A DNA stretch of 64,000 nucleotides from Balanoglossus misakiensis (Eukaryota; Hemichordata): positions 14,260,001-14,324,000 of the forward strand of contig CM082577.2 in assembly GCA_040954595.2 (NCBI GenBank). Direction: 5' to 3'. Below the pieces are notes generated by a model. The model searched no databases, was not told the origin of the DNA, and saw only the letters and a list, made by a program, of their open reading frames with translations. The position numbers and the translations under genes are program-made. This document shows, piece after piece, positions 30,849 to 43,045 of this stretch (position 1 is the stretch's first letter; each line of letters starts with the position of its first letter).

Positions 30849-33211
30849 TCAGATGTCGAGTTTCTTGAAAGTTCCAACGGTTCCCACCATGGTTGCAGCG
30901 TCGTCCACCTCCTTCTTTCTCAACTTGGACTCCCTAAGCCCGTATCCCGTCATCGCTTGAAGTTCGTTCTCCTTGCTCATGACGTAGTCGACCCACTTGT
31001 TGGTGATGTCGTCGAGGGCGGCGCCCTTTCCGCCATACTCCGGCGGTAGAATAGATGACGAGATTTGTTCGTGGAGTTTGGACAGGTCGTCGCTATGAAC
31101 ATGCATCTAAAAATAAAACAAAATAAAGTAAAACACCACATATAATTCGAAATGACGTTTTTCAATGGTTCATTATTCTGGTTCATTATTTTGTATTTTG
31201 CTAACAGAATTTACGCGGATGACAGTTTTGACAACAAAATTGCTCTAAGCTTATTTTATCTTTTTGACTCTGGTGCAACTTTTAGCCAGTTCGTACTCCG
31301 GAAAGGTCACAGCTGCTGTATGACATTTGGGATGGGTTAATCTTCATTAAAGCGGTATAGTTTGATCCTTCGTTGCCACTCTTACCCATGGCTTGTTTCG
31401 AGTTGTATAGCTTCTTCCTTGTATTCTTGATCAAGCGCATTGAGATTAGCTGAAAGCCAAATTATTTCTAAACAGTGTGCAACACACCAGACCAGGCAGA
31501 CGGTTGCGACCACGAGCGTGATTTTTAAAAAAAATAGCCAGCCAAATTCTAAAGTTCATGTGTCACATATACTGCTGAGTACATTTATTTACATGGCCAG
31601 TTGCAAAGACAAAGGGTTACCAAACAATGAAAAAAAATCATCTGATTCCTGTGTTGCTGACATCATGAATTCCAAATAACGCTTACCCTTTTCTTCATTT
31701 TTTCCTTCAGGAAAGGTTTGATGATGGCGTACATTGCATCGAAAAACCCGGACTCGTTCACAATATTGAAACTCTTCAAACGAAACGGTTCACAATCCTA
31801 CACGTTCATAAAATATAATATAATTTTAATTTAATCGCAGGTTTTGGTAGTGCAAACGTCACACATATTCTTTAAAACTACCCTTGTGTCAACTTTTTGA
31901 CAAAAATCACATCACTACCAAAATTGATGCAAAGGAAAATTCCATTTGCGTATGCAAGTTGCCCATACAATCTGATTAAAATCAGATGTAGAGTTAGGCG
32001 CCATGTTTATTTTTGCTAATTTTTGGCTGTTCTGTTCGGAAGGGGCCCACATAACAGCCAAGGCAGAGAACAGAACAGCCCAAATTTTCACCAGTGCTTA
32101 ACTTTACATTTGATTTTGATTTTAATCAGATTGGTTAGCTTCACTGACAAAAACAACGGAAGGAGTGAGTCTGTGAGAAAACGCGCATGCGTGTATGTGC
32201 GCCATACCTCGTTCATGAGAGGCGCCACCCTCATGGCAATACGTGGTCCAAACTGTATCATGTGCTGCATTGTAAACCCTTCCAAATCCATGATGGCTGC
32301 CATGCCGTTGATCTGCGTTGCCTCGTCTCGAATCAAGAGCAGGTTGGCGAGAACGCCTGGTTTGAACGTGTCATACGCGCTGAATCTGTTCACGTCCCAT
32401 TTACCTGGAGCGGTAAAAAAACAAAGAGTCCATCCAGAACTTCTTTCGGGGGGGGGGGGGGGGCAGAAAGCGTTATGTGTTCAGAAAATGTTTTTGAGCG
32501 AAAAACGAGTTTGTTTGATTCTCGCAACGTGTCGAAATTGTACCTTTTTCAGATTGAAGCGTGCTGACACCTGACTCAAATGCGGTAACGTAATTGCTGT
32601 CAATATAATGTTTTGTGGTACAATATTGCGATGTTGGCATTTTGTTAATTCGGATATCAAGTCGTTCGCATCCCGTAAACCCTGTTGTCATAACTGTGAG
32701 GCCAGGGCTTCCGTTTACCTCCCAACTCAGTATGCCTCTAATAATCCAATTCCCTACCCTAGGCTGAATAAATCAACGAGGTTTTGTACCAAACCCACAT
32801 CACCACATCGTACGATCTATCATGCTAGTAGAATTACTCACCCAATCGCAATACCCAAACATGTTTACCATCTTTGTCAGGTGACGACAGAAGAGTGAAC
32901 ACCCCAGAACGGAGGAGATCCTCGTTGTTTTTCGGGCCGCAGTCATCAAAGATCTCCCCAAGTGTACTTCGTACTCGGCACCAATTCTCCAACAATCTCA
33001 CGGCCCTGTCATAATCAAATTTGCGAGCGCGCAAAAAGGCCAGAAGGAAGGGCGCGTCGGTGGGGCACGCGAGTTCCGGACGTGCCCGTAAGGTCTCGCG
33101 CAATTTCCTCAGACATTCCTGTCGGATTTCAGGAGTCTCGTTCAGCTCCAACATCGCCTTCTCTTGCAGTTCTTTGCTCAACGTGCACTGATACGCGACT
33201 GGGTCGGCCAT
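30849..33211 (-). CDS. CRAL-TRIO lipid-transfer protein (alpha-tocopherol transfer protein-like)
   Basis: Four exons join perfectly in phase: 32842-33211 (start ATG 33211), 32208-32404, 31687-31797 and 30849-31106 (TGA). The product is 311 aa with no break, the usual length for the family. Exon 1 has the CRAL-TRIO N-terminal helices (FLLAFLRARKFDYDRAVRLL). The lipid-binding domain follows: INGMAAIMDLEGFTMQHM, FRLKSFNIVNESGFFDAMY, IIKPFLKEKM, then HVHSDDLSKLHEQI and LPPEYGG. Such cytosolic proteins carry small hydrophobic ligands between membranes; vitamin E, retinaldehyde or phosphoinositide carriers share the fold, and the ligand cannot be told here. All donors and acceptors are consensus. 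Confidence 0.9.
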
Positions 33212-34731
33212 TTTAGGTCAGTCCCACAAACCTGGAAGCTGTCACTACGATAACATACATGTAGTGTCTGTTGTTTGCCAAAGGTCGACCAGCGGGTCAT
33301 CTCGCACCGAAGAAGAAAAATTGTACTATTTCAATTTAATTGCGATTAGATGTTTGTTCACATCACATTGAACAATATGTTCAATATTAACATTGATCTA
33401 CGTCGATTCACTATCCGTAGGTGTGATTATTAGCTAAACAAGCGGAGAGACAAAAGTTCACCCCCACCGCACCTAGTGTGTGGCCTGAGGTCAACAGCTG
33501 AAAGATAACGCGTCCGTAAAGCACGCTGCACTACCTATCATTAATCTGTAATCCATTGCATGCGTGCAAGACTTATCTATGTTCCAAGTCTATCTGATTT
33601 CCATTATTCTTTTCAAGTTATATAAACAGACACGTATAATTGTAGGCATAAATTGACTTTATTTGGCCTATATTTTTATATACGACGGACCCGTGGAAAA
33701 TTGAGAACTTCTAGCCAATTTCACGCATTTTATCACGCGATATACAATTCATATAATTTCTTACTGTACCATTCATGATTTTACAACATTCCTCTCAGTG
33801 TAAATTGACGACTATTGGACTTCGGAAAATGATGCATGATAAAAATTGATCTCATTTTGAAAATTAAAAAAAGACTTACCTTAGATAATAAAACCTGTAA
33901 CGGCCACAGAAGAGAACAGACAATGAATGAGTGAATGAATGAGTGAGTGAGTGAGTGAATGAATGAATGAATGAATGAATGAATGAATGAATGAATGAAT
34001 GAATGAATGAATGAATGAATGAATGAATGAATGAATGAATGAATGAATGAATGAATGAGTCTTAAACACATGTTACATGTGATTAATTAAGTTCTTTTTG
34101 AAACCAATTTGATCATTAATCTTTTTTTCCACAACAAGTCACAACATGGTATGTCAATTATTTAAGCACTTTCTGAAACCAAACGACAGGATTAGATCAT
34201 TTAATTAAATCCTATTTACCACTACAAGTTGCAACATGGTATGTCAGCGCTACCAGTGTTTAGTTATATATTATTGTTGGTACTTGGTAATATTATTAGA
34301 AATTGTGCAGTTTAATGGTGTGATCCATTTTAATCATATAATTCCACTAATTATTTTGTGGGTAAGGATTTAATTGGCGGATGACTGTTTACATTTCTAG
34401 TTAATGATGTGATGTATTCCACATAACGGTTAAATGGTTTGGTGCAGGGTGAGTAGCCGAGTTTGGCAGGTCAAGCGAGCCTCTGATCTTTCCAGCTTTC
34501 CTCACTTTTCAATCTTACTTGAACAGCATTATGACATTGCTTGCAACGGCTAGTCTGTTTTGCATCTACTAGCCTCCCCCCTTCCCCCCCCCCCCCCCAC
34601 ACACACCTTTTTTCCACTTCACCCAAACTGGGTATATGCATGAGTGGCGTACGTACATGTACCACCTTCCAACTTAGGCGGATTTTCGCATTTGAATTTA
34701 CACGCTCCACATCCTTCACACATACCTGTAC
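33212..34731. other. Upstream of CRAL-TRIO gene; no gene recognised
   Basis: The gene's promoter should lie just right of 33211; I see no clear TATA box. The rest is non-coding apart from a tetranucleotide microsatellite at 33921-34060 and a C-run near 34584. Confidence 0.5.
33921..34060. repeat. (GAAT)n microsatellite
   Basis: About 140 bp of GAAT units mixed with GAGT at the left end. It produces spurious Ser-Phe-Ile-His repeat ORFs on minus. Confidence 0.95.
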
Positions 34732-35504
34732 CAGGCCCTCCATAGACATTATGTGTAGAGCATCCAAACCCCAAGTAAAGCACGTGTTAAACACATAGTG
34801 TGACATCCAGCCTACTAAGTACAGCCGAAAATGCTTTATAGTGGAGCATAGTTCTGTATAGTTTTACGTCTGATTCTTTCAAGCGTGACATCCAATATAC
34901 ACATTTTCGCCACTAGGGGCGCCCCGCGTCCGCCATTGCCGTTTGGAAAGTTGTCGCAGGTAAGCGATTTTCTTCTCATTATACCTAGTCAGAAACCTTT
35001 TCGCATTTAAGACTATGATCAACGAACAACTATTATAACAAAGCGCCACCGTGTAAAGTTTCGATACACTAGTCGCGTTAGTTTTTTCAGAGATCTTCGC
35101 CAAAATTTGATTTACCGTGTGCATGCGGTATACTTTCCTATACTGTACACAGTAAACACTGGAACGCAGTCGTACCTCGTATTACGATTTTCTTCTCTTT
35201 ATACCTAGTCGGAAACCTTTTCGCATTTAAGACTATGATCAACGAACAACTATTATAACAAAGCGCCACCGTGTAAAGTTTCGATACACTAGTTGCGGTA
35301 GTTTTTTCAGAGATCTTCGCCAAAATTTGATTTACAGTGTGCATGTGGTATACTTTCCTATACTGTACACAGTAAGTAAACACTGGAACGCAGTCGTTCC
35401 TCGTATTACATTTCCGTTTGTACACTCGCACGGTGCATTTCTAAATCACTTCGACAAAATTTGGAAACCATGTGAATTCCTACATGCATTGGCCGGTGTC
35501 CATA
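34732..35504. repeat. Left terminal inverted repeat of 9.1-kb element
   Basis: Contains two copies of a 220-bp unit (34965-35184 and 35185-about 35404). Just before the first unit is GTCGCAG|GTAAGC, a strong plus-strand splice donor, so the repeat could carry a promoter and a first exon. Confidence 0.75.
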
Positions 35505-35539
35505 AGTGCTCGGCGTGATCCGTTATGTGGATTTGATCA

Positions 35540-35656
35540 CAGGTGCTCGTGGACGTGTGCTGTCACAGGGGAGAGCGAATGGGAGCGAAGGAAATCGCTC
35601 CTAGCAGATCCCCCCATTCGCTCTCCCCTGTGACAGCACAAGTCCACGAGCACCTG
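35540..35656. repeat. Long hairpin, 44-bp arms
   Basis: Arms 35540-35583 and 35613-35656 pair with at most one or two mismatches (ends CAGGTGCTCGTGGACGTG and complement). The loop also folds (AGCGA...TCGCT). It lies just inside the left terminal repeat. Confidence 0.75.
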
Positions 35657-35868
35657 TAGATTTGATAGTGAGGCAACAGTGTGTTCCTTGACGTTCTGTT
35701 ATTTACAAATTACACTACGTCGAAGAACGTAAATTTGGTACACAGTTACCCATTCCACATCACGCCTGTGATGAGTACCATATGATAGTAAGTGATGCTT
35801 TATGTTTTTTCTTTCTTTTCCAGGCAAGCCATTCTGTGGATAGTGGCAGAGCAGCCAATCCCTGAACT

Positions 35869-36099
35869 ATGCAAAAAGTCTGCAATGTGTGCCAAAAGAC
35901 ATTTAAGACTTGTACTGGACTATGCAAACATTTCAGAGTACATAAAAATACCTTCCCATACTGGTGTTCTTTTTGTGGTAAAGGTTTTCATGAGAGGGTG
36001 AGGCTTGATGAACATAAATCTTCACATACAAAGAGAGGTTTTGTGCGCCGCAAGTTTGTGGATTTTCTGCTAATTTTATCTTGGTATGAAATGGCATGA
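35869..36099 (+). pseudogene. C2H2 zinc-finger fragment
   Basis: An acceptor-like site (CTTTTCCAG|GC at 35823) precedes ATG 35869. The 76-aa frame has two C2H2 fingers: CNVCQKTFKTCTGLCKHFRV with its His, and CSFCGKGFHERVRLDEHKSS with its His. After the stop, further finger-like pieces occur in other frames (CHICGGR near 36130, and KTKSHLLVH near 36262). This suggests a longer multi-finger protein broken by frameshifts. It may have belonged to the 9.1-kb element or been captured by it. Confidence 0.5.
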
Positions 36100-36773
36100 A
36101 GCCAAACACGAAGATGAAATTCACCTATGTCATATTTGTGGGGGAAGAAATGTCCTTCGAAGTTGGGCATGCAATAGCATCACAGATCATTCCATATTGC
36201 CAAATTTACATGCAATAAATATGGAAAGACCTTTGGTGTTAAGAGTGTGTACAAGACTAAGTCTCACCTGCTTGTCCACTCTAATGATAGCTCTCATTTG
36301 TACATGCAGGTACAAGTACATTTAAGATGCTCAGTTCTGTATCGGCTGCCTTGTGTTACCATGACAAAGTATTGATGGGTCTTTCATCTTTATAGGGATA
36401 TTGTAAACTGGCTTTTGTAGGCTTCAGCCTAATAGCTCTGACTTGAGATTCATTCAGCATAGTAATCAATAAACACCATTTTGGACTTGTTTTTATTCAT
36501 ATTTTTATTGCATAAGGATGTTTATAATCATGACACAGTAGTCATTAAAGTTTTGTGTTTATCAAAATCTGCTTTGTTCTTCTTTCATGATTGTTATGTG
36601 TTTATTATAAAGCTGCTTTCTGAAGCATAAGAAAAGTGTTTTGCCAATGGTAATGTGAAATTACATAAAAGCCCAAGAATCAGCCACTTTTGGTGATTTT
36701 TTTCAGTATTTGTTTTTATTTTGTGTGTCAATTACAAATTCTCATTTGGTTCCTGATAGCATGTTCAAATTAA

Positions 36774-36914
36774 GCAATAAAACACCCCCAGCCATGGTAT
36801 ACCACGAGATTTTTACCAGTTCATGACATATACGCACGAGCGATAGGGAGTGCGTATATGGAGTTGAACTGGTCAAAATCGAGTGGTATACCAAGGCTGG
36901 GGGTGTTTTATTGC
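36774..36914. mobile_element. Foldback MITE
   Basis: Inverted arms GCAATAAAACACCCCCAGCC and its complement bound a 141-bp unit; inner parts also pair (GGTATACCAC, ACCAGTTCA). Confidence 0.7.
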
Positions 36915-37090
36915 TATTATATTATGCCAGTATATTGAAACTTTGCATAAAACATTTTAAAAAGGCATTTTCTTTGACTATGATATATGACTGTGGTATA
37001 TGGCTAATATATCACGGTCACGTGTCGTGTCTCGACCAATCAAATAACGTGATTTACACCATCAATATACTGGTATAATATAATACCCAA
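36913..37090. mobile_element. MITE, AT-rich
   Basis: Inverted pair TATTATATTATGCCAGTATA and TATACTGGTATAATATAATA around a 178-bp unit, directly abutting the previous foldback element. Confidence 0.6.
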
Positions 37091-37316
37091 TATTGAACTT
37101 TGCAATTTAATGTCTATACATGTAAACTGCACACTGGGCAAAATGATTGATATACGACAATATACGTAAAACTTCTAAGTTTGTACATTTGTCATATACG
37201 TTTCGTATACGTGCATTTACGTAACAAATGCAAGCTGCTAGATATGTGTACAAATACGTGAAGTATACATCATGTACACGTTCTCTTACATATACGTTCC
37301 GCAGATCTACGTATTT

Positions 37317-39364
37317 AGGGGACCAAGCGCCCTCAGGCGCTTGGTCCCCTTCTGTTATTGCTGGAGTTTTTCTTCTTTCTTCTTGAGTCGTTTTTTTGCG
37401 CCCGTTTTTCTCTGAAATTCCGGCAGCTGCGCCTACCAAATTTTGCACGGTGGTTGGGGCCCATGAGTACTAGTGCACCTGCCCTTTGAATTTGTAATTA
37501 GTCACGTGACTTTGTGTCTGTAATCGAGCGAAATTTTCAAATTGACCTAATGTGCACGTTAATGGGGGCATGTACATTCTTTTCGCGATTTTTGTAGACC
37601 ATGTGGCCAAAATCGCCTGTGCCAAATTTCAAGGTCCTAGGCCAAGTCGATTTTGAGAAGAAGATTTTTGTAATATTTTTCGCATTTTTTGGTGGGCTGA
37701 GGACGAACACTTGGGTATCGGACTTTCACTGTCATTACGTAATCCTGCGGAGGTCTCATTAGCAGGGTACACACTTCGTTGGAAAATCGGCTGAAATACG
37801 TAAACAGACCAGTGATTATTTTCCACGGAATGAATTTTGGGACAACACATTATCAGAGTTCAGTCTGTGTTAGGGCGTTTTATTGAAGTACGCTGAGTTT
37901 GTTAGCTGTTGCCGTTCAAATGTTTCTATCCAGACCCGGCTACACTGGTTAACATTGCGGCAGTGGACTTTGACCCTCAGTCGCTAATGGGCGAGTCAGG
38001 TTTCATTAGCATGGTAGTCACATGTAGTGGATAGTAGTTCGGGAAATTGGCCGAAATACGTAAGCAGACCAGTGATTTTCTTGCACGAAGGGAGTATGGT
38101 ACCAGCAATAATCAGAGATCAGGCTTCGTTGCCGTTCAAAAGTTCCTACTTCAGTCAAGACGTTGCAACTGGATGTTCAGTATGGGGGTCGGCTCGCAGG
38201 TGGCCGTGGGGGTTATCAGGTCGCCCGTAATGGCACGTAGGTTCATGCAGCTGTATGGGACCAAAATAATACGCCCGTTTCGGGGGTCACCTGCGTAACT
38301 CAATTATGTGCATGCGTAATTGTGGGGTCAATGAAAGGGATGCTAGCGTGATTTTTGTTGCACATGGATCAATATGAAGTCCGATTTTCCTGTCAAGTTG
38401 TGGGCGACCTTATGTGACATTTCACCTGCTTTTGCTTAGTGAATAAAAGCAGATGCATGCAGGTTTGGAGTGGGGGGATATACGGATAGGACCATAATGG
38501 TATACCAAAGGCGGGGTCACCTGTTGCACCTGCCAAAGTCATTGATTTTGTACATTTAATTTTACACTAACCAACAGGGCGATATGTGTGGTTTTTGTTC
38601 CACAGGGACGAATGTGTGTCAGTTGATTTTTGCCCAAACGTATAAGGTGATTTGGATGACCTCTGTCGTACAGTGCCACATCTCAGCACGTTGTACAGGT
38701 GCAGCTTTGGTATTTGGAGGGATGAAATTATCATGAAATGCCAAATACAAGGGGATACCTGTGACACCTGCTTGATTCATGTATTACATGTATACCTAAT
38801 GGTAGGCAAAGTGGAAGGGCTGCAGATGCATGATTTGTTGCACATGACATAAACAGGAATGACAATTTATTGTCAAATTTTTGGGTGACGTCAGGTGTCC
38901 ATTGACCTGCTTTCCATATGTTAGCATGCACATCATATATAGCCAGGTGTTTGGAGGGGTAGGGTAGGACCCTCTGTGTCATGAAATGCTAAATTCCTGG
39001 GGCCACCTGTAACTTACTTGCGTAACTCATTATTATGGCCATATCTAATTTGACAAACCCAAAGGGCGGGGATTTTCCGTTGTCTTGAATATGAACCAAA
39101 AGAGAATCCTAATTTTTGTCCCAATTTTGGGTACCTCAGCTGACCTTTGATGTACTTACTGAAGTACTTACAACGTAGAAGTTCACCTTTGGTTGTTGTG
39201 TTTGTACTTGTAGGACATGCATTTCGGGTGGTTGCCTACTTCCCAATATCTCAACATCGAGAGCAAATACAGCCTACGCATTTGAATTGTACAACACTGA
39301 ATGGAGTCTAATGGTTATTCACACTATGCTTGGGCCCCTTCAACGCTGCTTGCAGCTTTAATTG
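37317..39364 (+). repeat. 2-kb dispersed repeat, uninterrupted copy
   Basis: It begins with the hairpin GGGGACCAAGCGCC...GGCGCTTGGTCCCC and ends GCTTGGGCCCC...GCTGCTTGCAGCTTT. The same sequence occurs at 48105-48164 plus 49541-51562, split there by a related element. Many short ORFs in it are shared only by repeat copy. The class is unknown to me; no coding domain is visible. Confidence 0.75.
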
Positions 39365-39580
39365 TAGTTATTTTCTACCGAATAGTGTGCCTACAGTATA
39401 CATCCATGTATATGTACGTATATTCATGCTAATTATTAGGATTATTTGGACCACCCGTTTTTAAAAGCAAATGCTTTCAAAAGTTTGATGAAAGATCTGG
39501 GTAGCACTTCTGCGGCCACTTTATGTCGCAAAACGCTGGTTGTTTTACGACGTTTTACGACGTCCACCTCCGGTACATAG

Positions 39581-39772
39581 AAACACCAGCACCGCTGGCA
39601 GTCACTGTACGCCGGCAACCGTGTGCATAAGTTTGTTTCAACACCAGACAAAGCGAAAGAAGAGTTGTCACAGAAACTTGATAGTCTGGACGCAGAACAG
39701 AAGTCTTTGAGGAAAAATCGATATGAGGCGGTGATAATCTATGCACCAACAAAGGAAGACCGGATCGTATGA
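39581..39772 (+). pseudogene. ORF fragment of unknown function in CACTA-like element
   Basis: A 63-codon open frame without ATG, encoding HQHRWQSLYAGNRVHKFVST, a Lys/Glu-rich helical part (KAKEELSQKLDSLDAEQKSL) and EAVIIYAPTKEDRIV before TGA. The residue mix looks coding and coiled-coil-like. A TAG directly precedes it and could be an intronic AG acceptor (CATAG|). It may be the last exon of a lost transposon or captured gene. I do not recognise a family. Confidence 0.3.
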
Positions 39773-42700
39773 TTTTTGTAAGTTTAAACATACATCGTGT
39801 TTTGGTCTTGTCCATATCCACCCCACCCAGGTGTCTGCGTTTTGACACTATTTCTACTCGTTGTTAGTCCGAGTCCTTTTTATTTCTGCCGTTTGCATTA
39901 GTGCATCAAGCATGTCTATGTAGAACTAGAAACAGGTTTTGATTGACAATTTGACATTTCCACCAAGCATTTGTATTGTTATCTCAAATGTCCCTTGTTT
40001 TACTTTGCAGCGGCAGGTAAAGCACTCAGCTTTATGTAACCATAGAAGATTCATCTGATACAACCAACGAGTAAGTATATCTCTTTTATTCTTAGACTTT
40101 TCATTCAATTTGGTGTAGTATGATTTATAACATTGAGCATAACCCGAAGAGAAAAAAGACGCGGAACATCGGCCAAGATCAAAGGCCTTGAGGATTAGCT
40201 AGAACAAAAGATAAACAAATTGGGTTGATTTCCATGTGTGCGCTTCAGCTTGGTGTTTCATGGTTGACGACAAACAAAAGATGCATATAAGCGCGGGATT
40301 GCTGGATTGCCAGAATAGCTGACGTTCAGATATTTTAGCAGCTACTGAGCTTTGATACTTGGTAGCTCTAACCACACCATGCTCTTACGCGTGATAGTGA
40401 GAAACTATTCAGTCATAACTATTTGACCTCGGTTGCGATAACAGCACACTGAATCTGTATGCTTTTTGTACCTTGTCAACATGACAGATAACAAAGTATA
40501 CATTTGGAAGGTGTGAAGACATTTCCCAAGGCCCGATTTGTTGAATGCAAATGAGACATTTTCACCCATAAACTAAAAACAATGGGGGACGTTTATTATA
40601 AACTTAAACAGTGCACTGTCATGTTGGCGACAAAGGTAAAAACAGAACGGACTGACTTGTCGCTGTGTTCCAGGTGAAGGTGTTTACAGCCCACTCTATA
40701 TAAACTGCCAGTGGTTCAGACTTCCCAAAAGTTGTAGCTCATAGGCACTGCAGTCAAAGATAAGTGCTTAAGATGACCAAACTAAATACTCTTTTTCTTT
40801 TCTTTTTGACAGCTTCTACAGAGTCATGGCAAGATGGTGGATTTTGAAGACAAATCTTAATAGGATAACATGGTGCAAGCAGGCGATCTGATGATGTCAG
40901 ATTAAGCAAATTTTTCATGGTATTTTGGAGTTACTGAATGAAGCTAGACTTTGAGGATTATTTTTCAGATTTTAGGTTTGCATTTAAAAACAAAACACTT
41001 TGTTCTTTGTCCATGTAATGTCTTTAATCATTTTATATGTTTTAAATAAAATTACCTTTTAAGTGAATTTTATTATGTGAGCAGTTTTTTGTTGATGCAT
41101 GATGGGAGGAAGTGTATCGGCTTGAAATATGCTTTTACCGATTTGTTGCTATTGATCTGCTTTGAAATGCAGTTGCATCTCAAAGCAGATTAATAGTAAC
41201 AAATTTACAGCAAAGGTGAATAAGAAGGAAAGGTCAAACCCTGACCATGAAGGATGACCCCAGAATTGTGACCTTTGGGGTAATTTAAATATGACCCCAA
41301 AATTATTTTGCAAATATTTGCCAACAATGATGACATAATGTATAGTAATTTCTGGAAGGGTCTGCGTTAAATATACGTAAAAATACCAGGAACGTGAACT
41401 CAACTAAATGTCTGTGATGATGATGTAACGTATGCTAATAACACAGTCATGCAAATAGTAAGGAAGATATGCACTGAGAATGTGTACAAATACGTTGGAA
41501 TGTTTATGGTGTGCACTAGATCTGCATTGGTCTGCGTTGTGCACACCCGTGATCTTCATAGATATACGTGCACGTATACTAACACATTGGTATGTTCCAT
41601 ATACGTGAATATACGTCACATATACGTGGTGCAGATTGTAGATGTACAACTGTGCAGACTATTGTATACTTGCGCATATTCCTGATCTACGTGTCCATAT
41701 ACGTGAAAATACTGAATGTATATCAACCTTTTTGCCCAGTGGCAGTTATTGCTGACATTCTTGTCAACAATAACAATGCAGTATACAAGTTTACAAGCTG
41801 AATACTGTTTGAATAAACATGCTTATGTGAGAACAAGAATTTTCAATTGATACAAAAACAGTGAAAAAGGTCATGAAAAGTGGCTGTTACTGGGCTTTAA
41901 AGAGACAGTTTACTTGACAAAACACCATGATGGGTGTGAACTGACTGTGTGGTCCCAGTATTCAATGACCAATGTTCAGAAATGTTCTTTCTACTTGGGT
42001 GTGATATGCTGGCTTATAAGCATGTGCGTGCCAACTTGACTCTTCCCACAGGAATACACTAAAAGTTGCTAAAAAAACCTACTTGTCATTTTCTTAAAAT
42101 TTTGCACACACATTAACCAGAACAATTACATTCACTGTTCAAATAAAACTACATGGTCAGCACACTTAATTTGGAGATAAACTGGATGTTTTCAAAGATA
42201 GAAAAACCACTGGTTAAAAGAATTCTGACTATTTTTCTTATCAGAACTGAGAAATAAAAATCTTGTTCATCAGATGTTTTGGTCAGGCTTCAGAAACAAT
42301 GAGAGATTGTAATTTTTTCCCAAAAGGGTGAATTGTGTGCAGTAAAACAAACATTTCCAAACAACAAATGGTGTCTACAAGCTATAGATAATACAACTAT
42401 CCAAACGCCCATCTAGCAAAACCAATTCTCTCTCAAAGAAAAAAATTCCAATGAACTATTAATTTTTTTTCCTGGCCTTGTCAGTTAAATTCACTGCCTC
42501 ATATTTCAATAACTTGCACACTGACCTCTGAATTTTATTACAAATTTTGATAATACTAAAGTATTACAGAGAAGTTAAACATTTGCAAGTGAAAGATGAC
42601 AATTCTTTCAATTTTCCAAATCCATACATCTTTAAGTTTATGTTGCATTACTGTTCATCCTGTATACTGCCAGTGTTCGTTCATTAACTTTGATGTAGCA

Positions 42701-43045
42701 TGCTGGTCTGACAAACCAATGGGTTTGTGTTTGGCAGTCCTCCTATTTTCAATGTCAAACAGATGATCCTAAAATAGAAACAATTGAGAGAAAGATCAAC
42801 AGCCAGTGACAGCAAACTATGCATAAAAAGGCTTGAAGGTATATTTTTGTAATTTTGCATTTGTGGAGAAAGGCTGAAAACCTTTGCTTTTTTCTTCCTT
42901 TCGTCCTCTGTTGTCTAAAAGTATTTAATATACAAATGTACATCTTGTCTGTACTCTGTAATGCTACATAATTGATGTGCAAAGGGAAATCATGTGGGCG
43001 GCTTGTGATGTGAGACATTCAGTGAACTGCATTTTCCTGTGCATC

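Larger units (their letters stand above)
37132..41741. mobile_element. CACTA-like (EnSpm) element with GCA target-site duplication
   Basis: The ends read CACTGGGCAAAA and TTTTTGCCCAGTG, with about 24 bp of inverted repeat; GCA lies directly outside both ends (37129-37131, 41742-41744). CACTG termini and a 3-bp duplication are the signature of CACTA/EnSpm transposons. Both subterminal regions are rich in TATACGT motifs, as expected of transposase binding arrays. No transposase was found, so it is non-autonomous. It is nested in the 9.1-kb element and itself holds a 2-kb repeat. Confidence 0.7.

Noticed and set aside
33781-34071. Ser-Phe-Ile-His repeat ORFs on minus
   Set aside because: They translate the GAAT microsatellite and have no other support.
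34879-35431. Pair of ORFs repeated at 34879-35431 and 43116-43667
   Set aside because: They repeat because of the inverted terminal repeats and the 220-bp duplication; composition is not coding-like.
37629-38298. ORFs shared with 50234-51180
   Set aside because: They lie in the 2-kb dispersed repeat and have no family features; sharing is due to repeat copies.
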